Part shown: one piece after another, positions 1 to 8,624 of the stretch
Position numbering within the stretch: the first letter of the stretch is position 1
How the letters are laid out: each line of letters starts with the position of its first letter
From: Lachnospiraceae bacterium
GTDB taxonomy: Bacteria > Bacillota > Clostridia > Lachnospirales > Lachnospiraceae
DNA: 64,000 nt
Assembly (NCBI GenBank): GCA_016294075.1
Contig: JAEDCQ010000006.1
Span: 1-64,000, forward strand
Direction: 5' to 3'
Notes under the pieces: model-generated
What the model was told of the DNA's origin: nothing
Database searches by the model: none
Seen by the model: only the letters and a program-made list of their open reading frames with translations
Position numbers and translations under genes: made by a program

Positions 1-269
1 CCTAAAGTAGATTTGGTTATTTACCTTGTTTACTTTAGGAGGATCATATCACAATCATTTTATACCCCATTTCTTTTTTTAATCTCAGCAAACATAAATA
101 TAAAAGGATAGATTTTAAAAGAATCTTACATAAAACACCCCGCAAACCACTGTTAGCGGGGTATAAATTCAAGATACTAAACTGATATATCCTTACAGCT
201 AAGTCATAACATGTAAAAAAAACAATAACGGGGTAAAAATAACCTAAATCTAATATAGGTACCCCTCTC
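1..269. other. Non-coding 3' flank with hairpins
   Basis: I see no convincing gene here. The stretch begins with an inverted repeat (CCTAAAGTA at 1-9 against TACTTTAGG at 31-39), then holds the terminator-like hairpin at 137-162. A second weaker structure at about 229-275 starts AACGGGGTA and ends GGTACCCC, running up to the end of the lipoprotein gene. An open frame of 87 codons on the minus strand crosses these hairpins and has no family resemblance or ribosome binding site, so I treat it as chance. Confidence 0.5.
137..162 (-). terminator. Hairpin terminator after the signalling operon
   Basis: ACCCCGC (137-143) pairs with GCGGGGT (156-162) around a 12-nt loop. On the minus strand it is followed by GTTTTAT. 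It is the first strong GC stem downstream of the lipoprotein gene and probably ends the operon that starts with the adenylate cyclase. Its stem also belongs to the AACGGGGTA-type hairpins seen elsewhere in the window. Confidence 0.5.
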
Positions 270-1037
270 CTATTCCAAACGGAGCGTATTCTCCCCTGAT
301 GCATCACGCATAATCAGCTCCATGGAACCCATTTGTGAGAGAGAATCCGGTACTTCAAATATAATAACCATTTCCTGCTCACTGTTTGCCGAAATATTGC
401 CGATATAAGAAGATAAATCATCCATTAATAATGTAGATTGAGCTGATATTACACTTCCGTCCTCTGTTCTGAGTGAAAATCTGCCCTGTTTATGAAACAT
501 ATCAAGTTCTTTATCCGACGAAGATATATTTTTCACTGAGAACTTTACAACACATAGTTTATGACCGGCGGTTGCATCCATTGCCATAAAAAAATCTTCG
601 CTGTTTTCTTCCGGATAAAAATCACATAAAGAATAGGATGTGTAATCGATGGAAAAGCTGTCTTCTGCGAAAAATTCCGCAATACTCTTCGAAGGAGAAA
701 CCGCTGCAGCCTGTTCACCATCTGTATTACTACCGTCATTTTTGTTCTCTGTTATCTTTTCTCCCTTTTCAGCCGCCTGAAGATATGCGGCTTCAAGCTC
801 CTTTGTTTTTAAGAGGCGCTCTCTTTCTTCTGCTTCCTTTGCCATTTCCTCTTCTAATTGCTTCTCATTCAGAAGCTCTCTGTCTGTAACCGTGCTGTAT
901 TTTACCAAAAGATTTGTCGCATACTCTGTCACCAGCGCAGTTTCTTCCTCTGACATATCAGGAATCTTTTCTCCGCAACCGCTCATTACAACTGATGCCA
1001 TTAATAATGTAAAAAGAAAGAATATATTTTTTTTCAT
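270..1037 (-). CDS. Predicted lipoprotein, DUF4352/DUF5067-like
   Basis: A 255-residue protein with a lipoprotein signal peptide: MKKN, a hydrophobic run, then the lipobox VMSGC with the lipid-modified cysteine at residue 21. Residues ~60-110 are charged and rich in Glu/Lys (probable coiled linker). The C-terminal part (~150-255) has the pattern of an immunoglobulin-like accessory domain of the DUF4352/DUF5067 type: VVKFSVKNISSSDKEL, a later block about defaults and a closing strand. Function unknown; such domains usually sit on the outer face of the membrane. It is the last gene of the minus-strand signalling operon, 134 bases after the histidine kinase gene. Only a weak AAAGG precedes the ATG. 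The lipoprotein call is firm; the domain name is an inference. Confidence 0.75.
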   Translation of the reverse strand: MKKNIFFLFTLLMASVVMSGCGEKIPDMSEEETALVTEYATNLLVKYSTVTDRELLNEKQLEEEMAKEAEERERLLKTKELEAAYLQAAEKGEKITENKNDGSNTDGEQAAAVSPSKSIAEFFAEDSFSIDYTSYSLCDFYPEENSEDFFMAMDATAGHKLCVVKFSVKNISSSDKELDMFHKQGRFSLRTEDGSVISAQSTLLMDDLSSYIGNISANSEQEMVIIFEVPDSLSQMGSMELIMRDASGENTLRLE

Positions 1038-1171
1038 ATTATAATAACACGCCTTTGCCTTTCCGCTAATCCGTGATTTCCTTCACACAAAAGATTGCTT
1101 TGCTTGTACCTTTTGAATATCAACACTCTCTACAATACCTGTATCGTGTTTCTTATTACATAATTCTAACA

Positions 1172-2701
1172 TCATTCCACATGCTCGGCAATCCTTTCTT
1201 GCATTTCCATTTCAAACCAGAATGCCACTCCGTTTGTATAGTTTTCCACACCATATTCCTGATTTATGGATTCCATAATTGCCTTTACGATAGATAAACC
1301 GATTCCGCTACCTCCGTATTCACGTGTTCTTGCCTTATCCACCTTATAAAACTTCTCCCATATATGGGAAATACTTTCCTCCGGAATCGGTCGGCCGGTA
1401 TTAAAGAAAGTTACCCGAACCTTACCATCCCTTTGTGAAAAACGAATATCAATAATCTTATCCCCTTCACAGTGATGAATGGCATTGGAAAGATAATTAG
1501 AAACAACCTCCCCTGTCTTAAATTCATCTCCCCAAACATAGACAGGCGTATTCTCTGACATTAGCAGTTTTATTTCCTTCTGCCGTATCAAAATATCCGC
1601 AGACTGTAATTGATTTTTTACTAATGTAACTATATCAAACCGCTCCATATTTACCGGATCATTTCCGAATTCAAGCTGATTGAGTGTCAGCAGCTTCTGC
1701 ACAAGGCTGTTCATTTTTTGTGCTTCATCAGAAATAACATTGCAATACAGTTCACGACTTTCGGAATCCTCACTAATACCTTCCAAAAGTCCTTCCGCAT
1801 ATCCCTGAATTAAAGCAATCGGAGTCTTTAACTCATGCGATACATTGGATAAAAATTCCTTCCGCATCTCATCAATCTCTGTTTTTTTCTGAATATCCTT
1901 CTGTAATTCATTATTGGCAGTCTTTAATTCGGAAATTGTTTTTTCCAAGGCTTCTGACATCTTATTGATATTATCACCAAGAATTGCAATTTCATTTTTA
2001 TCCCTGCCTGTATATTTTGCATCAAAGTCCAGATGTGTCATCTTCTCCGATATGCCCGCAAGCTGCATAATCGGCTTTGTGATTTTTTTAGAAACCACCC
2101 AGATAATGATTCCGCTTGCCACCGCAGCAAGCACTCCTATATAAGCAAGAAAACGATTTGCAAGGCGGACACTGTCACGGATGCTTTCAAGGGCTGTACG
2201 AATAAGGAACATGTTCCCATTTTCTAAAAATCCCCACATCTCAATATTCTCATTTTTTAAAATTCTGTCACGGACAATTTTGATTCTGTATGCATCATTC
2301 TCAACAAGAGTGTCTTTCTTTTCCTGTTCGGAATATTCATGGTTTTGATTTTTTTCTAAAAAAAGATTATCCCAAAGCTGAATTTTTGTTGCTTCCGGGT
2401 CTACACCCGCGTATTTCACTGTCTGAGAGTCAACATCCAGAATAAGAACATCCATATTGTATCTGCTGCAAAGACTTTGAAGCTGTAATTCAAAGTCCTC
2501 CGTATCCAATGTTTGTTCTACGGCGGCATGATTGATCCTTTCGTAGGCATTCAATAATACCTCCTGTTTATCCCGTATATAGAATGACTCTAAAAAGGTG
2601 ATATTCAAAAACCAGCACAATAAAATTGTGCCGGCCATGAGTGCAAAAAATATTCCTGCAAACTGTCTGCTTATGGAATGGACAAATCTCTTATTTCGCA
2701 T
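1172..2701 (-). CDS. Sensor histidine kinase (HAMP, HisKA, HATPase)
   Basis: A 509-residue membrane sensor kinase. Membrane segments lie at ~13-35 and ~184-204, with a ~150-residue outside domain between them. A HAMP linker (~205-258) and a coiled region follow. The H-box is SNVSHELKTP with phospho-acceptor His289; the N-box is SNYLSNAIHHC near 405; the G-box is GSGIGLSIVKA near 475. It should autophosphorylate and pass phosphate to an OmpR-type regulator. No regulator is adjacent: the gene follows the HD-GYP gene by 38 bases, preceded by AAGGAT. The only OmpR-type regulator in the window is 11 kb away at 13537-14220. Ligand unknown. Confidence 0.95.
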   Translation of the reverse strand: MRNKRFVHSISRQFAGIFFALMAGTILLCWFLNITFLESFYIRDKQEVLLNAYERINHAAVEQTLDTEDFELQLQSLCSRYNMDVLILDVDSQTVKYAGVDPEATKIQLWDNLFLEKNQNHEYSEQEKKDTLVENDAYRIKIVRDRILKNENIEMWGFLENGNMFLIRTALESIRDSVRLANRFLAYIGVLAAVASGIIIWVVSKKITKPIMQLAGISEKMTHLDFDAKYTGRDKNEIAILGDNINKMSEALEKTISELKTANNELQKDIQKKTEIDEMRKEFLSNVSHELKTPIALIQGYAEGLLEGISEDSESRELYCNVISDEAQKMNSLVQKLLTLNQLEFGNDPVNMERFDIVTLVKNQLQSADILIRQKEIKLLMSENTPVYVWGDEFKTGEVVSNYLSNAIHHCEGDKIIDIRFSQRDGKVRVTFFNTGRPIPEESISHIWEKFYKVDKARTREYGGSGIGLSIVKAIMESINQEYGVENYTNGVAFWFEMEMQERIAEHVE

Positions 2702-2739
2702 ATCCTTTACCCACTCTCCGGGAAAGTTATTTCCCGCTT

Positions 2740-4212
2740 CTATACCTTCTCATCCTCTGTTTGGTTTAGGCATTCTTTCAAATATCCCACCAATTTTGCG
2801 TCAATGTTTCCGCAGGCTGCCATATCTTCCATGATAAAGAAGGCCTTTTCCATAGGAATCGGTTTTTTGTAGGGCCTGTCCGTCGCAAGAAGGGCATCAC
2901 AGATATCTGCCACCGCAAGAATTCTGGATTCAAACGGCAATTCGTCCCCTGATAAATGTTTCGGATAGCCTTTTCCGTTGATACATTCATGATGCTGGGC
3001 TGCCCAAATCGGAGAATCCTTGAAATAGGAATTAAAATGTACCCTGCTTAATATCCGTTCGGTCATCTCCACATGACTTTCCATCTGCGCTCTTTCCTTT
3101 GCTGTCAGTGTTCCCTTTTTAACCGAAAGGCATTCCTTTTCCTCTTCTGTTAAAAACGGCTCTGCCTCCTCCCCATTTAGATACGTATATGTAAAGCATT
3201 CTTTTAGTGCTTCTTCCAATTCGTCTGTCAAAAAACCTGCGCCGTCTGCTTTTTTGACCGTCTCTAATGTTTTTGAAATCTGCTGTTTAAGGGTATGAAA
3301 CTCTGTTTCATTAAGCTCCTGATTTTTGTATCCCAACTCTGTCTTTAAATCTAAAATGGTTAATCTGTTTTCGATACGCTCCAGAGCATCTCCCAATCGG
3401 GTTGCTTTGTTCATGACCTTTGTGGGAACGACCATCTTTCCGATATCATGTAAAAGAGCGCTCATCACCAGCTGTTCTTTTCGGTTTGTCGAAAAGAATT
3501 CCTCCTCTTTCCCTTTTTTGTATAATTCATTTATATGGTCAGCCATCATGCCGGCATACTTTGCCACCATGCGCGTATGGCTCCCGTTGTACGGGGTTCT
3601 TGCATCGATGGCTTCGGTCATGGCTTCGGTAAAGGACCACATCTGTTCCTTTATTTCTTCTACATACTGCATATTGGAGATTGCGATTGCCGCCTGGGAT
3701 GCCAATGCAAACAGTATTCTTTCAACCGATACATCAAAGGCTATGATTTTCCCCTCTTCGTCTATGGCATTGATAAGCTGTAAAACACCAACCGTTTCCC
3801 CATCCTGATTCAGAAGCGGGATTGCCAGCATGGAACCTGTATGGTAACCGGTCATTTTGTCATATTTAATTGGTCCCGAAAAATCAAATAACTTGCTGTC
3901 GTATACATCCGGAATATTCACGGATTTCTTATGGATTGCCGTATAGGCACAAATATTCTCTTCTTTCAGAGGAACCGGAGGCAGATTGATTTCTTCTCCG
4001 TTGCGTCCGTTGTCAATCCCCTGCGATATGGTTTTCATGATTTTAAAATGCAGTGAATCATCCTTTAAAATATAAAGCGTTCCCGCATCACATGCAGCAA
4101 TCTCCATGCTTTTTTGTAAAATCATATCCAACAGTTTATTGCGGTCTTTTTCACCTGTCAACGCGATTCCGATTTCTAATAAGGAAAGAAGATCATTCTT
4201 ATGATACCCCAT
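2740..4212 (-). CDS. GAF and HD-GYP domain protein, probable c-di-GMP phosphodiesterase
   Basis: A 490-residue cytosolic protein. Residues ~10-180 form a GAF sensor domain (GTLYILKDD, then a SMLAIPLL strand and VGVLQLINA). An HD-GYP domain follows: HTR at ~212, the metal-binding HD in ALLHDIGKM (His255/Asp256), HHE and NGKGYP near 415, and AVADICDALLATDRPY. The core is split by a ~115-residue charged insert (~275-390), longer than usual. HD-GYP proteins hydrolyse cyclic di-GMP; the GYP-loop residues look intact, so activity is likely. The start is set by GGAGG seven bases before the ATG. It lies 20 bases after the isomerase gene and 38 before the kinase gene, so all are probably on one transcript. 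Confidence 0.93.
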   Translation of the reverse strand: MGYHKNDLLSLLEIGIALTGEKDRNKLLDMILQKSMEIAACDAGTLYILKDDSLHFKIMKTISQGIDNGRNGEEINLPPVPLKEENICAYTAIHKKSVNIPDVYDSKLFDFSGPIKYDKMTGYHTGSMLAIPLLNQDGETVGVLQLINAIDEEGKIIAFDVSVERILFALASQAAIAISNMQYVEEIKEQMWSFTEAMTEAIDARTPYNGSHTRMVAKYAGMMADHINELYKKGKEEEFFSTNRKEQLVMSALLHDIGKMVVPTKVMNKATRLGDALERIENRLTILDLKTELGYKNQELNETEFHTLKQQISKTLETVKKADGAGFLTDELEEALKECFTYTYLNGEEAEPFLTEEEKECLSVKKGTLTAKERAQMESHVEMTERILSRVHFNSYFKDSPIWAAQHHECINGKGYPKHLSGDELPFESRILAVADICDALLATDRPYKKPIPMEKAFFIMEDMAACGNIDAKLVGYLKECLNQTEDEKV

Positions 4213-4232
4213 ACGTGCCTCCGTATTTTATC

Positions 4233-5003
4233 CTACAAGCCACTCATATAAGCAAGTGACTGTCTCTGTTTTTCAATTCCGTTTAATTCCAACAAAACAG
4301 AAGTGTTTACCCCGTTTTGCTCAAGGAGCTGTTTCCATCGTATAAAATCAATCTGCCCTTCTCCCACGCCTAAGTGCAAATCATTCATAAGATCATTGTC
4401 ATTCACGTGCATATGCCCTATGTAGGGTGCCATTTTTAAAACCCATTCTTGGGAATCTGTTTTGCTCAGACAGGCATGCCCGTAATCCAGACAAAGCTTA
4501 AACCGGTCCACATCCGACATTCTTTTCTTTAATGTAACCAACACATCGGGTGTCTGTTCAAATGTATTTTCCAGATAGATTTCGATATCCGGATACAGGA
4601 TAGCCAGTTCACGGAAAAATGCTTCTGACTGTAAAAGCCATTCCCTGATATAATAATCCACTGTCAGATTTCCAATCAGCCCCGAATGAAACACCACTCC
4701 CTTTACACCCAGCTCCTTTGCAATCTCCATACTCTGTCTGTAACATTTTCCGGAATATTCTCGAATCAACGTATCCTTACTTGCAATGGACATATCCAGG
4801 AAGACACCATGCAGGGTATCTTCCTTTAAAGACCTGTTTAAGGATTTATAAAGCTGAATGCGTTTTTTAACCTCCTCCGGGTTTTCATAAACCTTAGGAT
4901 TCCAAAAATCATTGTACTCAAAAGCCGCCTGATACTCTTCTGCCAGTAAAACGGATTCTTCAACATTTTCATAATCCGGTATGATTAACCATTTTCTGTT
5001 CAT
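4233..5003 (-). CDS. Sugar phosphate isomerase/epimerase, TIM-barrel (AP endonuclease 2 family)
   Basis: A 256-residue protein of the xylose-isomerase-like TIM-barrel superfamily. Pieces visible: GVVFHSG with a metal-type His, IEIYLENTFE with a Glu at a strand end, CLDYGHACLS, and IGHMHVNDND followed by GEGQIDF; these Glu/Asp/His positions match the divalent-metal centre of the family. The exact substrate cannot be told. I chose the ATG at 5003 because AAGGA lies seven bases upstream; a start at 5057 would overlap the FecR gene and has no site. It is unusual to find such an enzyme inside a signalling operon, 23 bases after the FecR gene. Confidence 0.85.
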   Translation of the reverse strand: MNRKWLIIPDYENVEESVLLAEEYQAAFEYNDFWNPKVYENPEEVKKRIQLYKSLNRSLKEDTLHGVFLDMSIASKDTLIREYSGKCYRQSMEIAKELGVKGVVFHSGLIGNLTVDYYIREWLLQSEAFFRELAILYPDIEIYLENTFEQTPDVLVTLKKRMSDVDRFKLCLDYGHACLSKTDSQEWVLKMAPYIGHMHVNDNDLMNDLHLGVGEGQIDFIRWKQLLEQNGVNTSVLLELNGIEKQRQSLAYMSGL

Positions 5004-5026
5004 TCTTGATTCCTTTTTAGGGTTTA

Positions 5027-6628
5027 TTATTGAAGCGGAGGAACAACTGCACCACAACTACATTGATAGCCTATTAGATTTTGCTTATCATCACGTATTT
5101 CCCCAGTTATATCATGTGTTTCATATGTAGTATCCCCACAAATCGAGCAGACGTTTGTTACATCTGCTGTCACTGCTGTCTCTGCTGTCTCTGGCTGTCG
5201 ATTATAGGTATGACTCATCACAACATACTGATGTCCACCCGTTCCGGTTTCTTGCGTTTCTTCATGTCCGCAGACTTCACACTCATGGCTCTGTACTCCC
5301 GCATGCGTGCAGTCTCCTGCAGAAACCGTTGTCCATCCGCCATACTGGTGTCCGTTCGCCGCAATACTGCCTCTTGAATATTCCATACCGCATACCGAGC
5401 AGACGTTATGGGTAATACCGATGGATTCACAATTTGGATTAATCAGTGTTTCCGTCACAGTGGTTCCATGCGCTACTGTCTGTGCCACGCTTACTACAAT
5501 CTCATCGCCGCATACCGAGCAGACATTCTTTACCGTCGTAGTTGTCGTACACTTTTCGGTTACCGCTTCTGTCTGTTCTGCATATTTATGTCCTGCAGCT
5601 GCTATGGAACGTGTATCCAAAACCATTCCACAGATACTGCAAAGCTGTTGTTCTTCTCCTTGGCTTACACAACCGGCTTTCTTTACTTCACTCCATTCTC
5701 CCGCCACATGGTCAAGCTTAGGAACGGATTCTGTTTCCATAACCTGCCCACATATGGTGCAATAATTTTCAATACTTCCCTCTTCACTGCAGGTTGCTTC
5801 TTTTACAATTCGTTCCTGTATATCATGCTCCTCTTCGGTTGCGTTGGCCGAATCTGAAAGTGCCCCTGTAATCTCAGATAGTTCCTCTGCCGTAATACAA
5901 AGCTTCTTCCCGTCTTCGATATATGAGATTAATACTTCAGCTGTTTTTTTAGGAAGTGATGTATAATCGATAGCCCGGATAATGGTATCTTCTTTCTTTA
6001 CAAATTCAGAAATTTTGTCATCACTTCGGATTAATACCGCTTCGCCTGTTGCAACACTTGCTTCTTCTCCATTATATGTACCATCCTCTGTTTTTAGACG
6101 TACATCCACTTCTCCTTCCAATACTTCCAGGGAAGTATACGTATCTCCATTTTCATCCGTATACACAGACACTCTGAATACGGTTCCGCGGACTGACATT
6201 GTGGAATTCGGTGTGTCCACCTCATATACTTCTCCTTCTGCCAATTGCTTATCAATACGGTTTAATTCCGAACCGGAATCCAGATGGATAGTGGTTTTGC
6301 TATCTTCACTTGTTCCGGATGCTTCCAGCCAGAAGTGTGTGTTTTCTTCCGCATAGACATACTTATCCATATCCATATGCATCGTCAAATCAGAATCCTC
6401 CAAAACGGAAACATCATATCCTGAGTAAAAATGCATTCCCTGATATGCATCCAGTTCTTCCTGTTTCTGTGTCACAACCTTCGAGGTACCGTTACACTCC
6501 TCAACCAAAATAGTCCGATAGCCATCCCCCTGCATTAAGACTGCCGCCGCAATACCGATTGCAACACAGCCTGTACCGGCAACTCCCGCAATAATTTTCC
6601 CTTTTGTACTTTTTAGAAATTTTTTCAT
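5027..6628 (-). CDS. Membrane-anchored FecR-domain protein with CxxCG repeats
   Basis: A 533-residue protein anchored by one N-terminal membrane segment (~11-33), rest predicted outside. Residues ~60-215 form a FecR domain (VDTPNSTMSVRGTVFRVSV, then LEVLEGEVDVRL and a V-TGEAV strand). From ~280 to the end come six repeats carrying CxxCG (CTICG, CSICG, CSVCG twice, CEVCG, CSICG) with spaced Cys, Gly and His (GH-Y), then a final CSCG. They look like zinc-ribbon-like or disulfide repeats of clostridial surface proteins. The gene begins 32 bases after the CHASE2 cyclase gene; FecR and CHASE2 cyclases are a known pairing, so this is probably the cyclase's outside partner. AAGGGG sits eight bases before the ATG. 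Confidence 0.88.
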   Translation of the reverse strand: MKKFLKSTKGKIIAGVAGTGCVAIGIAAAVLMQGDGYRTILVEECNGTSKVVTQKQEELDAYQGMHFYSGYDVSVLEDSDLTMHMDMDKYVYAEENTHFWLEASGTSEDSKTTIHLDSGSELNRIDKQLAEGEVYEVDTPNSTMSVRGTVFRVSVYTDENGDTYTSLEVLEGEVDVRLKTEDGTYNGEEASVATGEAVLIRSDDKISEFVKKEDTIIRAIDYTSLPKKTAEVLISYIEDGKKLCITAEELSEITGALSDSANATEEEHDIQERIVKEATCSEEGSIENYCTICGQVMETESVPKLDHVAGEWSEVKKAGCVSQGEEQQLCSICGMVLDTRSIAAAGHKYAEQTEAVTEKCTTTTTVKNVCSVCGDEIVVSVAQTVAHGTTVTETLINPNCESIGITHNVCSVCGMEYSRGSIAANGHQYGGWTTVSAGDCTHAGVQSHECEVCGHEETQETGTGGHQYVVMSHTYNRQPETAETAVTADVTNVCSICGDTTYETHDITGEIRDDKQNLIGYQCSCGAVVPPLQ

Positions 6629-6660
6629 TGATTTTACCCCTTATTAATCCTTTATCCTTT

Positions 6661-8442
6661 TTATTCATGTATCTCTGTCAGCTGATAAACTCTGATTTTT
6701 TCTTTTTTACCTTTTAATTCAAGTTCTCCGAGTATTTCCCCCGTAATTCTGCCCTGCAGTTTTTCATATATCGCTTCACTGATTAAAACCTCACCGGGCC
6801 TTGCTTTTCCTTCTAACCTTGATGCGGTATTGACCGTATCTCCGATTGCCGTATAATCCATTCTGAATTCACATCCGATATTTCCGACAACGGCTTCACC
6901 GCAATGAACACCTACACCAAACTGGACCGTCTTTCCGTATTTTTCCAGAAGCTTTTCACCCAGTTCCTTGCCGCCCTGCTGAATGTCCCATGCCGTTTTA
7001 ATTGCTGCCATACAGTAGTCGTTTTGATCAAACGGTGCATTAAAAACAGCCATTGTGGCATCCCCGATAAATTTATCCAGCATGCCCTCATTTTTTAAGA
7101 TGCAGGAGGTCGTCAGGGCCAGATATTCATTGAGAATCTTTACAACCTCTTCGGGCTTTAAGCTTTCAGACATAGTTGTAAATCCCCGAATATCTACAAA
7201 CAATACTGCAACCTCTCTCTTTTCTCCGCCTAAACAGCTTTCAAAATCCTTTGAAGCAGCCAACTTGTCTACCACCTGTGGAGCCATGTATCTCTTAAAT
7301 GCAGCCAACACTCTGCGCCGCTTTATTTTTTCCAACAGGTATTTTTCCACAATAAAATATAAAATACAACCTGTCAAAATAATCAAAACATATATCTGTG
7401 AAATACGGTACCCGCGTAGTGCCAAAAGCCTTCCGGCCCCCATATGAAGAACCATGATTGCTATTCCTTCGATAACCGCAGGAAGCAATTTCTGAGAAAC
7501 TGCAATATAAAAATATAGTAAAATGATAAAAAACATAATAGCGGCATGTATCCACACTTTTACATCAACCGCTGTTTTTCCTTCCATGAATGCCTGCAGG
7601 ATATTGGCATTTATTTCCACGCCATACATGCTCTTTCCGCGATTAACGGATACCTGATATGCATCCTGGAATCCCGGTGCATACGCACCTATCAGCACGA
7701 TACAATCCGTAAATTCACTTGTCGGAATCGTTCCGTTTAAAACATCCCTTAGGGAAACATGGTAATACTCCCCTACATCACCCGAATACCGAAATGCAAC
7801 CTGATTACGGGAGGAATGCATTGGAATATCCACCTTCACACCGTTTTCTTCGGAATATTTTTGATATATCTCATAGGCAAAGCTGTTACGAAGTCCTTCT
7901 TTTGTCTGCGTAAAAAGCTGCGCATAGCGTACAAATCCATCCTTTGCCATCTGCACATTTGTATACCCGGAGTCTGTTACCAATTTTAGTGCCTCATACG
8001 GATATTCTTCCGTTTCGATATTCCACTCGTCAAAGTACACTTCACCGCTTTGTGTTTTTTTCGTTTCCCCACGGTACACAAGATTCGTAGCCATTACTAC
8101 ATTTCCTGCTTTTTCACAAGCATCTGCCAGTCTTTGGTCCGTTTCTGCGTCTGATTCACCCGTAAACATAAAATCAAAGGCCACCACACTTGGAGCTGTC
8201 TGCATATCTTTGCACAACAACTCAACCAGTTCGGCAGCCTTTTGTCTTGACCAGTTTTCAAATTTTCCGTATTCTCCTAATGTTTCCTCATCCACACATA
8301 TTATCTTAATATCCGGTCTTGGTCCACTCAGCTTTTGATATAATTTATCACAAATCATGGAATCCAAACTATAAAACGGAGCAAGCAAAAATAACAATCC
8401 CAAGATACATGCCGGAATAAAAGATAGCAGTTTTTTTCTCAC
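6661..8442 (-). CDS. CHASE2-domain class III adenylate cyclase
   Basis: A 593-residue membrane protein: an N-terminal membrane helix, a large outside CHASE2 sensor domain (~25-320), three closely spaced membrane helices (~325-405), then a class III cyclase domain (~425-590). The catalytic domain keeps both metal aspartates (LFVDIRGFT and FIGDATMAVF), the substrate-specifying Lys in LDKFIGD with Thr in DYTAIGDT, and the transition-state Asn/Arg in NTASRLE. The Lys/Thr pair favours ATP, hence cAMP. The start is GTG at 8442, with GAGGA eight bases upstream and a promoter just before; an ATG at 8544 would lie upstream of that promoter. First gene of the signalling operon. Confidence 0.92.
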   Translation of the reverse strand: MRKKLLSFIPACILGLLFLLAPFYSLDSMICDKLYQKLSGPRPDIKIICVDEETLGEYGKFENWSRQKAAELVELLCKDMQTAPSVVAFDFMFTGESDAETDQRLADACEKAGNVVMATNLVYRGETKKTQSGEVYFDEWNIETEEYPYEALKLVTDSGYTNVQMAKDGFVRYAQLFTQTKEGLRNSFAYEIYQKYSEENGVKVDIPMHSSRNQVAFRYSGDVGEYYHVSLRDVLNGTIPTSEFTDCIVLIGAYAPGFQDAYQVSVNRGKSMYGVEINANILQAFMEGKTAVDVKVWIHAAIMFFIILLYFYIAVSQKLLPAVIEGIAIMVLHMGAGRLLALRGYRISQIYVLIILTGCILYFIVEKYLLEKIKRRRVLAAFKRYMAPQVVDKLAASKDFESCLGGEKREVAVLFVDIRGFTTMSESLKPEEVVKILNEYLALTTSCILKNEGMLDKFIGDATMAVFNAPFDQNDYCMAAIKTAWDIQQGGKELGEKLLEKYGKTVQFGVGVHCGEAVVGNIGCEFRMDYTAIGDTVNTASRLEGKARPGEVLISEAIYEKLQGRITGEILGELELKGKKEKIRVYQLTEIHE

Positions 8443-8490
8443 GCAAAAATCCTCTCTTTGAATATCAGCTTCTCGAAAAACCCATTTATA

Positions 8491-8519
8491 ATCATATAGC
8501 AAAAAATTCCTTTTGTAAA
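8491..8519 (-). promoter_or_regulatory. SigA-type promoter of the cyclase operon
   Basis: Read on the minus strand: TTTACA (8514-8519), 17-base spacer, TATGAT (8491-8496). Transcription would start near 8484, leaving a leader of about 40 bases before the GTG at 8442. This supports both the operon boundary and the GTG start. Confidence 0.65.
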
Positions 8520-8588
8520 TATTTGTTACCGATATATTTGGCATAAAGTGTTTTCGAAATATTAGATATTAAGGGATTAAATATAATT

Positions 8589-8616
8589 ACGGCGCACCGC
8601 ATCCACAGTACGCCGT
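8589..8616 (-). terminator. Terminator after the PqqD-like gene
   Basis: ACGGCG (8589-8594) pairs with CGCCGT (8611-8616), extended by flanking AATTA/TTAATT. It separates the OPT/PqqD transcript from the cyclase operon. The T tract is short, so it may be leaky. Confidence 0.5.
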
Positions 8617-8624
8617 TTAATTTT

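Noticed and set aside
44..307. An 87-codon minus-strand frame at the window start
   Set aside because: It runs through two hairpins and into the lipoprotein gene, has no ribosome site and no family-like sequence.
8443..8544. ATG start at 8544 for the cyclase
   Set aside because: It lies upstream of the predicted promoter and lacks a ribosome site; the GTG at 8442 has both a promoter and GAGGA upstream.
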